Part shown: piece after piece, positions 1-8,737 of the stretch | Numbering within the stretch: position 1 is the first letter of the stretch | How the letters are laid out: each line of letters starts with the position of its first letter | Origin: an uncultured Sphingobacteriaceae bacterium | GTDB lineage: Bacteria > Bacteroidota > Bacteroidia > Sphingobacteriales > Sphingobacteriaceae | Assembly: GCA_946887045.1 (NCBI GenBank) | Contig: CAMPKC010000018.1 | Coordinates: 1 to 64,000 of the forward strand | Length of the DNA stretch: 64,000 bases | Direction of reading: 5' to 3' | Notes under the pieces: generated by a model | Database searches by the model: none | The model's input: only the letters and a program-made list of their open reading frames with translations | Told to the model about the DNA's origin: nothing | Program-made: the position numbers and the translations under genes

Positions 1-1922
1 CCACCCAGCTGAACAATTACTCCTTCTGGCTTTTCAAGCTCTATAATCTCGCGAACGTGTTCCCAGAAAACAGGCTCAAAATATAATTTGTCGGCCATGT
101 TAAAATCCGTTGACACCGTTTCAGGATTACAGTTTATCATGATTGATTCAAAACCACTTTCTTTTGCAGCAATTAATCCGTGAACACAAGAGTAATCGAA
201 CTCGATACCTTGTCCGATACGGTTCGGACCAGATCCTAATACAATAATTTTCTTCTTATCGCTCGGCGTCGATTCATTCTCATCTTCAAAGGTCGAATAG
301 TAATAGGGTGTTTTTGCAGGGAATTCAGCGGCACAAGTATCTACCATTTTGTAAACACGTTTAATGCCTAATTCTTTCCTGCGGTCAAATACTTCATCTT
401 CGGTTACGTTACCTAACAACCAGGCTATCTGGATGTCGGAGAAGCCTTTCTGTTTAAGTGTATAGAAGAATTCTTTCGGAATATTGTTTAAGGAATAACG
501 CTTAAGTTCTTGTTCCAGCTGAACAAGTTCCTGAATTTGCAGCAAGAACCACTTGTCAATTTTGGTTACTTTGCGAATTGATTCTAAAGGAACGCCAAGA
601 CTGAAGGCATCTTTTACCAGGAATAGGCGGTTCCAGCTTGGATGCTCTAATCCATACATTATTTCGTCAAGGTTTCTGCTTTGACGACCATCTGCACCTA
701 AACCTGAGCGGCCAATCTCTAAACTCTGACAAGCTTTTTGAAGCGCTTCGATGAATGTACGACCAATGGCCATTACTTCGCCAACAGCTTTCATTTGAAG
801 ACCAAGCTCCATGTTAGCTCCTTTGAACTTATCGAAGTTGAAACGAGGTATTTTCACAATTACGTAATCCAGCGTCGGCTCAAAATAAGCCGAAGTTGTT
901 TTCGTGATCTGATTCTGAATCTCATCCAGGTTATAGCCAATGGCTAGTTTAGCAGCAATTTTGGCAATCGGATATCCGGTTGCTTTTGAGGCTAAAGCTG
1001 ATGAGCGTGAAACTCTTGGATTAATCTCGATCGCGATAATGGATTCATCCTCAGGGTTTACCGAAAACTGAACGTTACAGCCACCTGCAAAATTACCGAT
1101 TGCACGCATCATGGTAATCGCCTGATTTCGCATATCCTGGTAGCACCGATCGCTAAGCGTCATTGCCGGAGCAACCGTTATTGAATCTCCGGTATGGATT
1201 CCCATAGGATCGAAATTCTCGATGGAGCAAATGATGATTACGTTGTCTTTGTTATCACGAAGTAATTCTAACTCGTATTCTTTCCAACCAATTACCGCTT
1301 TTTCTACCAGCACTTCATGCGTGGGAGAGGCTTGTAATCCACGACTCAATGCGACGTCAAAATCTTCTTTTCTATGTACGAAACCACCTCCTGAACCACC
1401 CATAGTGTATGACGGGCGAATTACCAATGGAAAGCCGATTTCTTGGGCCGCTTCTTTTCCTTCTAAAAAGGAGTTGGCGATTTTTGAAGGGGCCACACCA
1501 ACACCAATATCTACCATTAACTGGCGGAACTCTTCTCGGTTCTCGGTTTTTTCGATAGCCGCAATATCAACACCGATAATGCGAACACCATATTTTTCCC
1601 AGATACCACGTTCCTCAGCTTCTTTAGCAAGGTTCAACGCAGTTTGCCCTCCCATAGTAGGAAGTACTGCATCAATTTTGCGCTCCTGTAAAATCTTCTC
1701 AATGCTTTCACAGGTGAGAGGCCATAAATACACATGGTCACCTATGACATTATCAGTCATGATAGTAGCCGGATTGGAGTTTATAATTGAAACTTCAATA
1801 CCTTCTTCTTTAAGCGATAAAGATGCTTGTGAGCCAGAGTAATCAAATTCTACAGCCTGGCCGATAATAATTGGTCCTGAACCGATAATCAATACTGATT
1901 TAATGGAAGAGTCTTTTGGCAT
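1..1922 (-). CDS. carB: Carbamoyl-phosphate synthase large subunit (5' part; C-terminus beyond left edge)
   Basis: The large subunit makes carbamoyl phosphate from bicarbonate, ammonia (supplied by CarA) and two ATP, for arginine and pyrimidine synthesis in the cytoplasm. The reading frame opens at an ATG (complement of 1920-1922) giving MPKDSSIKSVLIIGSGPIII, a classic CarB N-terminus. About 640 residues are visible: the first ATP-grasp half with the glycine-rich MGGSGGGF segment near residue 170, the oligomerisation region, and the start of the second half, where GSGPNRIGQGIEFDYS recurs near residue 560. The second ATP-grasp domain and the allosteric domain lie outside the window. A lone gene here; carA is not visible. 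Confidence 0.97.
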   Translation of the reverse strand, partial: MPKDSSIKSVLIIGSGPIIIGQAVEFDYSGSQASLSLKEEGIEVSIINSNPATIMTDNVIGDHVYLWPLTCESIEKILQERKIDAVLPTMGGQTALNLAKEAEERGIWEKYGVRIIGVDIAAIEKTENREEFRQLMVDIGVGVAPSKIANSFLEGKEAAQEIGFPLVIRPSYTMGGSGGGFVHRKEDFDVALSRGLQASPTHEVLVEKAVIGWKEYELELLRDNKDNVIIICSIENFDPMGIHTGDSITVAPAMTLSDRCYQDMRNQAITMMRAIGNFAGGCNVQFSVNPEDESIIAIEINPRVSRSSALASKATGYPIAKIAAKLAIGYNLDEIQNQITKTTSAYFEPTLDYVIVKIPRFNFDKFKGANMELGLQMKAVGEVMAIGRTFIEALQKACQSLEIGRSGLGADGRQSRNLDEIMYGLEHPSWNRLFLVKDAFSLGVPLESIRKVTKIDKWFLLQIQELVQLEQELKRYSLNNIPKEFFYTLKQKGFSDIQIAWLLGNVTEDEVFDRRKELGIKRVYKMVDTCAAEFPAKTPYYYSTFEDENESTPSDKKKIIVLGSGPNRIGQGIEFDYSCVHGLIAAKESGFESIMINCNPETVSTDFNMADKLYFEPVFWEHVREIIELEKPEGVIVQLG

Positions 1923-1998
1923 TTTACAGGGTAAAAAAAATGTAAGTCAAATTTAAAAATGCGATTTTTAAATTGCCGGGGAGCGCTTTGACACGAAA

Positions 1999-2020
1999 AT
2001 CCCGACTTTATTGTCGGGAT
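1999..2020 (-). terminator. Hairpin between the TonB-domain gene and carB
   Basis: ATCCCGAC and GTCGGGAT form a perfect 8-bp stem around a 6-nt loop, just downstream of the stop at 2068. The following T-tract on the minus strand is short (TTTTCGTG), so termination strength is uncertain. Confidence 0.5.
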
Positions 2021-2067
2021 GCAAAGGTATGAAAAAGAAGGGGTTTTTGATGAAGAAATAAAAAATA

Positions 2068-3045
2068 TTACCGATTTGACTTTAGCATCAGAGGTAATGT
2101 ATAGCTGACACGTACCGGGATCCCATGTTGCATGCCTGGAATCCATTTTGGCGAATCCTCAATAATTTTTACTGCAGCAAGTCCTGTACCATATCCTATA
2201 TCCTTTATCACTTTTATATTAGAAATCATACCGTTTGTTTCGACTACGAACGTTACCAAAATTCTTCCGGAAACACCTCTTTCGATAGCCTCTCTTGGGA
2301 AGTGATAATTTCTGCCTACATATTCCAGAAATTTTTCAATCCCTCCTTTAAAACCAGGCATTACTTCCAATTCAGTATAGGCTTTCAAGCGGCCATCGTT
2401 TAATAGTGCGGTGCCACTAATAAATTCCCCCATTTCATACTTCTCCTCAAAAGAGTGATTTGACCTTAGGTATTTCCCTTTCCATACGCCATCTTTAAAG
2501 CCATTCAGATATCTTCCTTCTTCATAAAGCTTATTTTCCTCCGCTGTTTCGTGATAATCGCCCGTGCCATCTTTTACCATTTCTACTCCTGTAGAGTCAT
2601 AAAAACTAACCATTTTTATAATTGGTTTTACGTTTTTATCAGTCTTTTTTTCAGGCGTTACATGAATAATGCTTTTTTTTAGTTGTCCGGTGGGGTAATA
2701 ATAATAGTGAGGACCTGTGAGTTTACCTCTTGCATATGCCGCTAAATCCTTTTTTTTGCCGTTGGGATAATAAGATACAACGGATTCTTCAAGAATAAGA
2801 TTTGGATCATAGGAGGACAATTTGCCGATTCTCTTTTTTTTGCCATCCGGATAGTACTCAAATAAGTTAAAATAGGTACTGCCTGAATCCGGTTCCTGAA
2901 TAACTCTAATATAGTCAGCACTGTCTTTTAGTGAAACCAACGCGCCGCTATTTTTAAGAAAATATACGTTTTGCTTTTTTTGCGCTAAACTTACCGTTGT
3001 CAGTAAAAGAAGGAAATAAGTGAGAAAGAAAGGTTTGTTTTTCAT
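2068..3045 (-). CDS. Secreted TonB C-terminal domain protein with YwqK/MORN-like repeats
   Basis: The 325-residue protein starts with a signal peptide (residues 1-21, ending SLAQ). Residues about 65-135 hold repeated motifs of the form YYPDGKKK, YYPNGKKK and YYPTGQLKK, like the antitoxin YwqK/MORN repeats common in secreted Bacteroidota proteins. Residues about 232-325 match a TonB C-terminal domain (GGIEKFLEYVGRNYHFP, then GRILVTFVVETNG and WIPGMQHGIPVRVSYTLPL). It lacks the proline-rich stalk of an energy-transducing TonB, so a direct role in powering receptors is doubtful; many such proteins are of unknown function. It stands alone upstream of carB. Confidence 0.8.
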   Translation of the reverse strand: MKNKPFFLTYFLLLLTTVSLAQKKQNVYFLKNSGALVSLKDSADYIRVIQEPDSGSTYFNLFEYYPDGKKKRIGKLSSYDPNLILEESVVSYYPNGKKKDLAAYARGKLTGPHYYYYPTGQLKKSIIHVTPEKKTDKNVKPIIKMVSFYDSTGVEMVKDGTGDYHETAEENKLYEEGRYLNGFKDGVWKGKYLRSNHSFEEKYEMGEFISGTALLNDGRLKAYTELEVMPGFKGGIEKFLEYVGRNYHFPREAIERGVSGRILVTFVVETNGMISNIKVIKDIGYGTGLAAVKIIEDSPKWIPGMQHGIPVRVSYTLPLMLKSNR

Positions 3046-3116
3046 GGCTTTGTTCGGGCAAATTAACCAAAAAACCTTTTAGAAACATAACTGTTACAGT
3101 TTAAAAACACACAATT

Positions 3117-3638
3117 ATGAAGAAGTTAATTTTAGGCTTTATCGCCGTTTCAATAATTACTGCCTGCGCTACCGTTCAATCTATTGTTAGGTCCAATTTA
3201 CCCTATACAGCTACGTTAATAATTCCGGCAGGAACAAGCACAGGGAGCATGCGTTCTGCAGTAAGTCCGGCAAGCAGCGCTGATCAGATTTTTGGAGGTA
3301 GCTCTAATGCGCAGATCAAGGAGGTTAGAATTGCAAGCGCCAGAATAGAAGCAAGCAGTCCTTCAAATCAAAATATGGGGGTTTTCAGCACAATCAGATT
3401 GTATTTCTCCAGAGGTGATGGATCTGGTGAAGTTTTGGTTGCCAGTCGAAACGACATCTCCGGGAATGCTGGTTCCAGTGTAGTTCTTGATGTTGATAAT
3501 TCAAGGTTTTTGGATGATATCGTTAAGAGTTCTTCGGCCAGGGTAAGAATGGAATATGTTCTACGAAACTCGTTAAATGCCGACGTTAGTGTAAGAGCAA
3601 GTTTAGGATTTACTTCAAGTCCAGCTACGGCACAGTAA
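3117..3638 (+). CDS. Hypothetical lipoprotein
   Basis: The 173-residue protein begins with a signal peptide and a lipobox-like ITAC (Cys17), so it is probably lipidated and exported. The remainder is rich in Ser, Ala and Val with alternating beta-like segments (VRIASARIEASS, GVFSTIRLYFSRGDGSG, VVLDVDNS), suggesting a small beta-sandwich. I do not recognise a family. A strong terminator follows, so it is monocistronic. Confidence 0.75.
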   Translation: MKKLILGFIAVSIITACATVQSIVRSNLPYTATLIIPAGTSTGSMRSAVSPASSADQIFGGSSNAQIKEVRIASARIEASSPSNQNMGVFSTIRLYFSRGDGSGEVLVASRNDISGNAGSSVVLDVDNSRFLDDIVKSSSARVRMEYVLRNSLNADVSVRASLGFTSSPATAQ

Positions 3639-3656
3639 ATGTTTGTAAAATATTGG

Positions 3657-3685
3657 AACCTCGTCATTTTTGACGGGGTTTTTTT
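3657..3685 (+). terminator. Rho-independent terminator after the lipoprotein gene
   Basis: AACCTCGTCA pairs with TGACGGGGTT around a TTTT loop, followed by a run of T to 3685. Confidence 0.9.
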
Positions 3686-3713
3686 ATAAGCCTCAGAAGG
3701 TTAAATTTGCTGC

Positions 3714-4331
3714 GTGATATTCTGCCAATCCTTTTTTCTTCAACTCGTTTGGGAGCAGCTTTTACAAACTTCAGCACTCGAATGGTTTGGCACCGTTACA
3801 GGTTTTTTCTGTGTCTATTTAGCTGCAAAGCAGAATATTTTGAATTGGCCGGTTGCAATATTAAGCATTCTGGCCTACATGGTTTTGTTTTATCAGTATA
3901 AACTTTACGGAGACGCTGCCTTACAATTCTACTTTTTTTGTACTAGTATCTATGGATGGTATTACTGGTCAAAACTTAAGGGAAGTAATCATAAACCGAT
4001 AGTTACACTACGTCGACAGGAATATGTTGTACTTACGGTATTGACTGTGTCACTATCCTTCGCTCTAGGGGTTTTTCTTGATAAATTTACCGACACCGAC
4101 GTTCCTTATATAGATGGAGCATGCACCGCAATAAGTTTTGTGGCCCAGTTATTAATGACCAGAAAAGTTCTGCAAAGCTGGATTTTGTGGATTATTGTAG
4201 ACATCTGTTATGTGCCTCTTTATTTATATAAGAATTTGGCTTTAACTGCCGTTTTATACACATTGTATCTTGTTTTGGCAACAATGGGTTATCTTGATTG
4301 GCGACGAACATGGAAACAAGCAACTCAATAA
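3714..4331 (+). CDS. pnuC: Nicotinamide riboside/mononucleotide transporter PnuC
   Basis: An inner-membrane protein of about 205 residues with roughly seven hydrophobic segments. It has the PnuC hallmarks near the N-terminus (LEWFGTVTGFFCVYLAAKQ) and in the middle (YQYKLYGDAALQFYFF, YGWYYW). The family takes up nicotinamide riboside for NAD salvage by facilitated diffusion. The start is uncertain: a GTG at 3714 gives the full first segment and no ATG fits in frame upstream. The next gene overlaps its 3' end by 22 nt and encodes the kinase that would trap the imported nucleoside, which supports the assignment. Confidence 0.88.
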   Translation: MIFCQSFFLQLVWEQLLQTSALEWFGTVTGFFCVYLAAKQNILNWPVAILSILAYMVLFYQYKLYGDAALQFYFFCTSIYGWYYWSKLKGSNHKPIVTLRRQEYVVLTVLTVSLSFALGVFLDKFTDTDVPYIDGACTAISFVAQLLMTRKVLQSWILWIIVDICYVPLYLYKNLALTAVLYTLYLVLATMGYLDWRRTWKQATQ

Positions 4332-4849
4332 CTAAAATAGCCATCGTCGGACCCGAATCAACCGGCAAGTCAACTCTCTCTCATCAACTTGCCCGGTATT
4401 ACAACACTGTTTGGGTTCCCGAATATGCTAGAGAGTATTGCGAAAAGCTATCACAGCCCTGTACCTGGGATGATGAGATCAATATGTTTAAAGGTCAGCT
4501 TGAGCTGGAAAATAGTTTGATTCAAAAAGCAAACAAGCTTTTGATTTGCGATACGACGTTCATTACTGTAAAAGTGTGGAGCGATTATATGTTCGGCAAA
4601 TCTCCACAAGAAGTTCTTGATGAAATTCCGCGTCATCCATATAATTTATATTTGTTGATGGATATCGACTTGCCATGGCAGGAAGATCCACTTCGGGATT
4701 TTCCGCACATGAGAGAGTACTTTATGGAGGTTTGGCACAACGAACTAAAGGCGTTAAGGGCTACTTATAAAGTCATCTCCGGAACAGATGTTGTACGATT
4801 CCAAAATGCAATACACGTTATTGATGATTTCGTGTCGGGTAACAGCTAA
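4310..4849 (+). CDS. NadR-type nicotinamide riboside kinase (P-loop ATPase)
   Basis: The protein (179 residues from the ATG at 4310) carries a Walker A motif GPESTGKST near residue 14 and resembles the C-terminal ribosylnicotinamide kinase domain of NadR. There is no N-terminal repressor or NMN adenylyltransferase domain. It would phosphorylate nicotinamide riboside to NMN. An in-frame TTG at 4298 gives a four-residue longer form; the ATG is preferred. The overlap with pnuC implies translational coupling and metabolic trapping of imported riboside. Confidence 0.85.
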   Translation: METSNSITKIAIVGPESTGKSTLSHQLARYYNTVWVPEYAREYCEKLSQPCTWDDEINMFKGQLELENSLIQKANKLLICDTTFITVKVWSDYMFGKSPQEVLDEIPRHPYNLYLLMDIDLPWQEDPLRDFPHMREYFMEVWHNELKALRATYKVISGTDVVRFQNAIHVIDDFVSGNS

Positions 4850-4952
4850 AATGCTGATAAACAGATTGTTTTTTTCATAAACTGGGGTGTTTTGGAGCCT
4901 GATTCTGGCCTCTTTTAACAAAAATTAACATGCTAAATATGGATATTTAATG

Positions 4953-4960
4953 TATGTTTG
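4953..4960 (+). promoter_or_regulatory. Candidate Bacteroidetes -7 element (TATGTTTG)
   Basis: An exact TAnnTTTG match in a 341-nt intergenic gap. A start about 6 nt downstream would fall at 4966, exactly where a perfect stem-loop begins. I see no convincing -33 TTG. Confidence 0.4.
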
Positions 4961-4965
4961 TCTAA

Positions 4966-5167
4966 GGAAAGAATATTTTTTAAATAATATTCTTTCTGTA
5001 ATAAATAGATTGACTTAAAGTCTAAATGCAAAAAACGCCTCAGTTTGTTGATCGGTAAGTGTGGTTCAGGTGGTTTTAATTTCAATCGACTTAGCCTACT
5101 AAGTATACATACGTTCTTTTTAAATTAATGATTAAAAAAACCTTCCACTATTTGGAGGGTTTTTTTG
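4966..5167 (+). ncRNA. Candidate small non-coding RNA between the NR kinase gene and terC
   Basis: A roughly 200-nt unit defined by three sequence features: the -7-like element just upstream, a perfect 11-bp stem GAAAGAATATT/AATATTCTTTC (4967-4977 with 4986-4996), and an intrinsic terminator ending at 5167. No open frame of note lies inside. Size and layout would suit a 6S-like RNA or a trans-acting sRNA, but no family signature was recognised. It could instead be only an untranslated leader of terC. Confidence 0.35.
5134..5167 (+). terminator. Intrinsic terminator upstream of terC
   Basis: CCTTCCA pairs with TGGAGGG, flanked by AAAAAAA on the left and TTTTTTT on the right. It may work in both directions. 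It lies just 23 nt before the terC start, so terC transcription must begin after it or read through. Confidence 0.85.
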
Positions 5168-5190
5168 TTTATTAGCACATATTTTAAATT

Positions 5191-5979
5191 ATGGAATTTC
5201 TTTCTAATCCGGAAATCTGGATCTCATTAATTACTTTAACTGTTCTTGAAATTGTATTAGGAATAGATAATATTATATTCATCTCAATTCTAGCAAGCAA
5301 GTTGCCTGAAAATCAGCAAAAAAAGGCCCGTCAATTAGGCTTGGCCCTAGCAATGATTACCCGAGTTTTATTGTTGTTGTCCTTAAGCTGGGTGATGAGT
5401 TTGACATCGCCTTTATTTAATCCCGCCGAGTGGATTGGTGTTACCAATGAAGCGTTATTTGAAAAAATGGCCATATCCGGCCGGGATCTGATCCTAATAT
5501 CAGGGGGGCTTTTCCTGATTTATAAAAGTACCAGTGAAATACATGAGAAGCTTGAAGGAGAGGATCATCAGCAAGCTACTGCTAAAGTGCATTCCTTCTC
5601 TGGTGTTATCTTTCAAATATTAATATTGGATGTCGTTTTTTCCCTGGATTCTGTAATTACTGCAGTTGGAATGGCCGACGAAATACTTGTGATGATTGCC
5701 GCCGTTGTAATTGCCGTAATTGTTATGATGCTGTCTGCCGGAGGGATCAGTGGATTTGTAAATAAACATCCAACTGTTAAAATGTTAGCACTGTCGTTCC
5801 TGTTGTTAATCGGTGTTTCCTTACTTGCAGAGGGATTTGAGCAGCATATACCTAAAGGCTATATATATTTTGCCATGGCGTTTTCGGTTTTAGTAGAAAT
5901 GCTGAACCTGAAAATGCGGGCAAAGGCCAAACCTGTAAAATTACATAACAACCCCGGGAACGCCGATTTTACAGGGTAG
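5191..5979 (+). CDS. TerC/Alx family integral membrane protein (probable metal exporter)
   Basis: A 262-residue polytopic protein with about seven hydrophobic segments. It carries the two conserved acidic signatures of the family: EIVLGIDNIIF near residues 21-31 and VVFSLDSVITAVGM near 147-160. TerC relatives such as MeeF/YkoY and Alx export manganese and can aid metalation of secreted proteins; the substrate here is inferred, not shown. The stop at 5979 abuts the end of the convergent methyltransferase gene with no gap. Confidence 0.9.
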   Translation: MEFLSNPEIWISLITLTVLEIVLGIDNIIFISILASKLPENQQKKARQLGLALAMITRVLLLLSLSWVMSLTSPLFNPAEWIGVTNEALFEKMAISGRDLILISGGLFLIYKSTSEIHEKLEGEDHQQATAKVHSFSGVIFQILILDVVFSLDSVITAVGMADEILVMIAAVVIAVIVMMLSAGGISGFVNKHPTVKMLALSFLLLIGVSLLAEGFEQHIPKGYIYFAMAFSVLVEMLNLKMRAKAKPVKLHNNPGNADFTG

Positions 5980-7167
5980 TTAAACCACTCTGCAAAGTAA
6001 TCCCTTCAAATATTCACCTTCCGGAAAAGACGCTCTTACCGGATGGTCTTCGGGCTGGCAGAACTGGTAAATAAATTGTAATTCTTTACCCGCATCAAGT
6101 GCGGCCCAGGCTAAGATCTGCTTGAAATGATTTATGTCTACCGCACCCGAGCAGGAAAACGTTGCTAACAGCCCGCCGCTGTTTAAAAGTGACATGCCTA
6201 TTCTGTTCAAGTCTTTGTACGCTCTTGAGGCTTTATCCAGAGCTGAGCGCGTGGGCGCATATTTCGGGGGATCAAGAATTACTATGTCGAACTTTTCATC
6301 GCTTTCGCGGAAGCTGCGTAGTTGTTTGTTCACGTCACTTTGTATAGCCCGATGTCTCGATCTGTCGAACTTATTTAACTCAATATTTTTGTTTAAGGTT
6401 TCAATGGCCAGAGCAGAGCTATCAACGCTGATTACTTCCGAAGCCCCGAGTCTTAAACTATTCAGACTAAATCCTCCTGAATAGGAAAAACAATCCAGAA
6501 CACGTTTCCCTTTAGAGTGCTCAGCAACGATGTGTCTGTTGCTTCGCTGATCACAAAAGAATCCTGATTTTTGTCCTTCTGAAATGTTAATCAAATATTT
6601 TATTCCGTTTTCAATTACTTCTACGTACTCGGGCGGGGCACTGCCAGTGAGTATTCCGTGCGAAGGTTCTAATCCTTCATGTGCCCTGGCAGAAGCGTCA
6701 CTTCGATCAAAAATCCCCTTAGGGCTTAGCTGCTTCTGTAATTCGTCAAGCAAAATCGACTTAATGTTTTCGATTCCTGCAGTATGGATTTGAACCGATA
6801 AAAAGTCAGCATATTTATCAACTATCAGTCCCGGAAGGTAGTCGGCCTCACTAAAAATCAGGCGACAAACATTCGTATGCTCAGAGTGTAACAGCTCTTC
6901 GCGAGCTTTAACAGCCTTTGCAATTCGGTTGCGCCACCATTCTTCATCTAGTTCTACCTCTTTATTCCATTCCAGTAATCGAACGGCAACACGTGACTGA
7001 TTGTTAAAAAAGCCTTTAGCAAGAAAATCGCCGTGTGCATCCATTACAGAGATAATCTCTCCGTTGATCGGATTTCCCTTAACCGTTTCAAGTGCTCCTG
7101 AAAATACCCAGGGGTGTAATTGCTTAACTGCTTTTTCTTTTCCCTTTTTTAACCTTGCTTCAGCCAT
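5980..7167 (-). CDS. RlmI-like 23S rRNA (cytosine-5) methyltransferase
   Basis: The 395-residue protein has an N-terminal PUA domain (KKGKEKAVKQLHPWVFSGAL, residues 6-25), a middle domain, and a SAM-dependent Rossmann domain with VLDCFSYSGGFSL (motif I) and the catalytic-region ILDPPKYAP near residue 300. The order matches RlmI/YccW, which methylates C1962 of 23S rRNA in E. coli; the position modified here is inferred. It is convergent with terC and touches its stop codon. Confidence 0.88.
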   Translation of the reverse strand: MAEARLKKGKEKAVKQLHPWVFSGALETVKGNPINGEIISVMDAHGDFLAKGFFNNQSRVAVRLLEWNKEVELDEEWWRNRIAKAVKAREELLHSEHTNVCRLIFSEADYLPGLIVDKYADFLSVQIHTAGIENIKSILLDELQKQLSPKGIFDRSDASARAHEGLEPSHGILTGSAPPEYVEVIENGIKYLINISEGQKSGFFCDQRSNRHIVAEHSKGKRVLDCFSYSGGFSLNSLRLGASEVISVDSSALAIETLNKNIELNKFDRSRHRAIQSDVNKQLRSFRESDEKFDIVILDPPKYAPTRSALDKASRAYKDLNRIGMSLLNSGGLLATFSCSGAVDINHFKQILAWAALDAGKELQFIYQFCQPEDHPVRASFPEGEYLKGLLCRVV

Positions 7168-7330
7168 GCTGCAAATCTATAATTTTGCCTGATGTTAAAA
7201 AGCAATTTCCAAATTTTTGGCAATTTTCATTAAGGTGAATAAACATGCTATTTTTGCTGTGCAGAAAAAGGCTTTAATCGACTTATTAGAGGATGTTTGA
7301 TGTTGAAAATCAGCGCTAAATTGGAATTAA

Positions 7331-7807
7331 ATGCGGTACGTAAGTTTTAACGACGAGCCAACAGTTGCTCCGGACGAATTTTTTATGAACGAAGCTTTAA
7401 AAGAAGCTAAACTTGCTTTAAGCTTAGATGAGGTTCCTATTGGTGCGGTTATCGTATCAAATGGAAAGATCATTGGAAGGGGCCATAATCTTACTGAGCG
7501 TCTGAATGATGTTACTGCCCATGCAGAAATGCAGGCTTTTACTGCAGCGGCAAATTTCCTTGGCGGAAAGTATCTGAAGGACTGCACGTTGTATGTTACT
7601 ATAGAGCCTTGTGTGATGTGTGCGGGAGCTTCTTACTGGACTCAAATTAGCCGCATAGTTTATGGAGCTCCGGACGTCCAGCGTGGTTTCCGTCGAATCG
7701 GTCAGCCAATACTTCACCCCAAGACAGAAATCTTAGGCGGGATTAAGGAAATTGAATGTGGTTCTTTAGTAAAAGACTTCTTTTTGTCTAAAAGAAATAA
7801 AAGTTGA
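7331..7807 (+). CDS. tadA: tRNA adenosine(34) deaminase
   Basis: The 158-residue zinc deaminase converts adenosine-34 of tRNA-Arg to inosine. The zinc site is complete: H64-A-E66 with the proton-shuttling Glu, and P93-C94-V-M-C97. The N-terminus from the ATG at 7331 is slightly longer than usual; an in-frame ATG at 7385 (MNEALKEAK) is an alternative. Free adenine or guanine deaminases share the fold, but the length and C-terminus suit TadA. Confidence 0.88.
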   Translation: MRYVSFNDEPTVAPDEFFMNEALKEAKLALSLDEVPIGAVIVSNGKIIGRGHNLTERLNDVTAHAEMQAFTAAANFLGGKYLKDCTLYVTIEPCVMCAGASYWTQISRIVYGAPDVQRGFRRIGQPILHPKTEILGGIKEIECGSLVKDFFLSKRNKS

Positions 7808-7839
7808 CATCCTGCTGAACAATTATTTTAATCATAAGT

Positions 7840-7847
7840 TATATTTG
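7840..7847 (+). promoter_or_regulatory. sod promoter -7 element (TATATTTG)
   Basis: An exact TAnnTTTG match 37 nt before the superoxide dismutase ATG. The -33 region is weak. Confidence 0.55.
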
Positions 7848-7884
7848 TGTCTTTAAAATTTTAACCTTTAAAACGCAAAATATT

Positions 7885-8496
7885 ATGGCTTTTGAATTAC
7901 CAGCGTTACCCTACGCAAGCGACGCACTAGAACCGCATATCGACAAAGCAACTATGGAAATCCATCATGGAAAACACCATAATGCATATGTTACAAACCT
8001 TAACAATGCAATTGCTGGAACGGATGCAGAGTCAAAGTCTTTAGAAGAACTTCAGGCTACGATTTCTCAATATCCTATGGCAGTACGTAATAATGGCGGT
8101 GGTCATTATAATCATAGTTTATTTTGGACGATCATGGCGCCAAATGCTGGTGGTCAGCCAACAGGCGATCTAGCTGATGCAATTAACCAGGCATTTGGGT
8201 CTTTTGAAGATTTTAAAAAGAAATTCAGCGAAGCCGGAGCAACCCGTTTCGGTTCGGGTTGGGCTTGGTTAAGTGTAGCTGCTGATGGTAAACTGCAAGT
8301 TTCGTCAACTCCAAATCAGGACAATCCATTAATGGACGTTGCTGAAGTTAAGGGAACTCCGATATTAGGAATGGACGTTTGGGAGCACGCATATTACCTG
8401 CATTACCAAAACCGTCGTCCTGATTACATCTCTGCTTTTTTCAATGTAATTAATTGGAATGCAGTAGCAGAACGCTACACCGCAGCTAAAAAGTAA
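7885..8496 (+). CDS. sodA: Superoxide dismutase, Mn/Fe family (Mn-type signature)
   Basis: The 203-residue enzyme dismutes superoxide to oxygen and peroxide. Metal ligands are visible: His27 (MEIHHGKHH), His77 ([11 protein letters not shown]), Asp164 and His168 (DVWEHAYY). Gly in place of Gln in the NNGGGH stretch together with Gln145 in NQDNPL points to a Mn-preferring or cambialistic enzyme rather than strict Fe. No signal peptide, so cytoplasmic. A strong terminator follows directly, and oxyR lies 240 nt downstream on the other strand. Confidence 0.95.
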   Translation: MAFELPALPYASDALEPHIDKATMEIHHGKHHNAYVTNLNNAIAGTDAESKSLEELQATISQYPMAVRNNGGGHYNHSLFWTIMAPNAGGQPTGDLADAINQAFGSFEDFKKKFSEAGATRFGSGWAWLSVAADGKLQVSSTPNQDNPLMDVAEVKGTPILGMDVWEHAYYLHYQNRRPDYISAFFNVINWNAVAERYTAAKK

Positions 8497-8520
8497 ACTG
8501 TAATAAAAACTTTTGCTAAA

Positions 8521-8555
8521 AAGTAGTGTATTTAATAAGTACACTACTTTTTTAA
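8521..8555 (+). terminator. sod terminator
   Basis: AAGTAGTGTA and TACACTACTT form a perfect 10-bp stem around a 9-nt loop, then TTTTTT. Confidence 0.93.
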
Positions 8556-8566
8556 TTTTTACACCT

Positions 8567-8737
8567 ATGAGAAATAATATTTTTTTAACACTAGCTTTCT
8601 TTGCAGTAACGCTATTGTCGAGCTGTGAATTGATAGGAGATATTTTTCAAGCCGGATTTTACACCGCAATATTTGTAATAATCGCAATTGTCGCTGTCAT
8701 TATTTGGATTGTAAGATCCTTCAGAGGCAGAACCTAA
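8567..8737 (+). CDS. Small lipoprotein with one membrane segment
   Basis: Fifty-six residues from the ATG at 8567. A signal sequence ends in the lipobox LSSC, followed after about 15 residues by a long hydrophobic helix (FYTAIFVIIAIVAVIIWIV) and a basic tail. Such tiny lipoproteins recur in Sphingobacteria without assigned function. Earlier in-frame starts would place the sod terminator in its message and are unlikely. Its stop overlaps the stop of the convergent oxyR by 3 nt. Confidence 0.65.
   Translation: MRNNIFLTLAFFAVTLLSSCELIGDIFQAGFYTAIFVIIAIVAVIIWIVRSFRGRT

Noticed and set aside
1222..1842. 206-codon open frame on the plus strand
   Set aside because: It lies entirely opposite carB, whose protein is unmistakable. 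The translation is low-complexity Ser/Thr/Pro-rich and matches no family.
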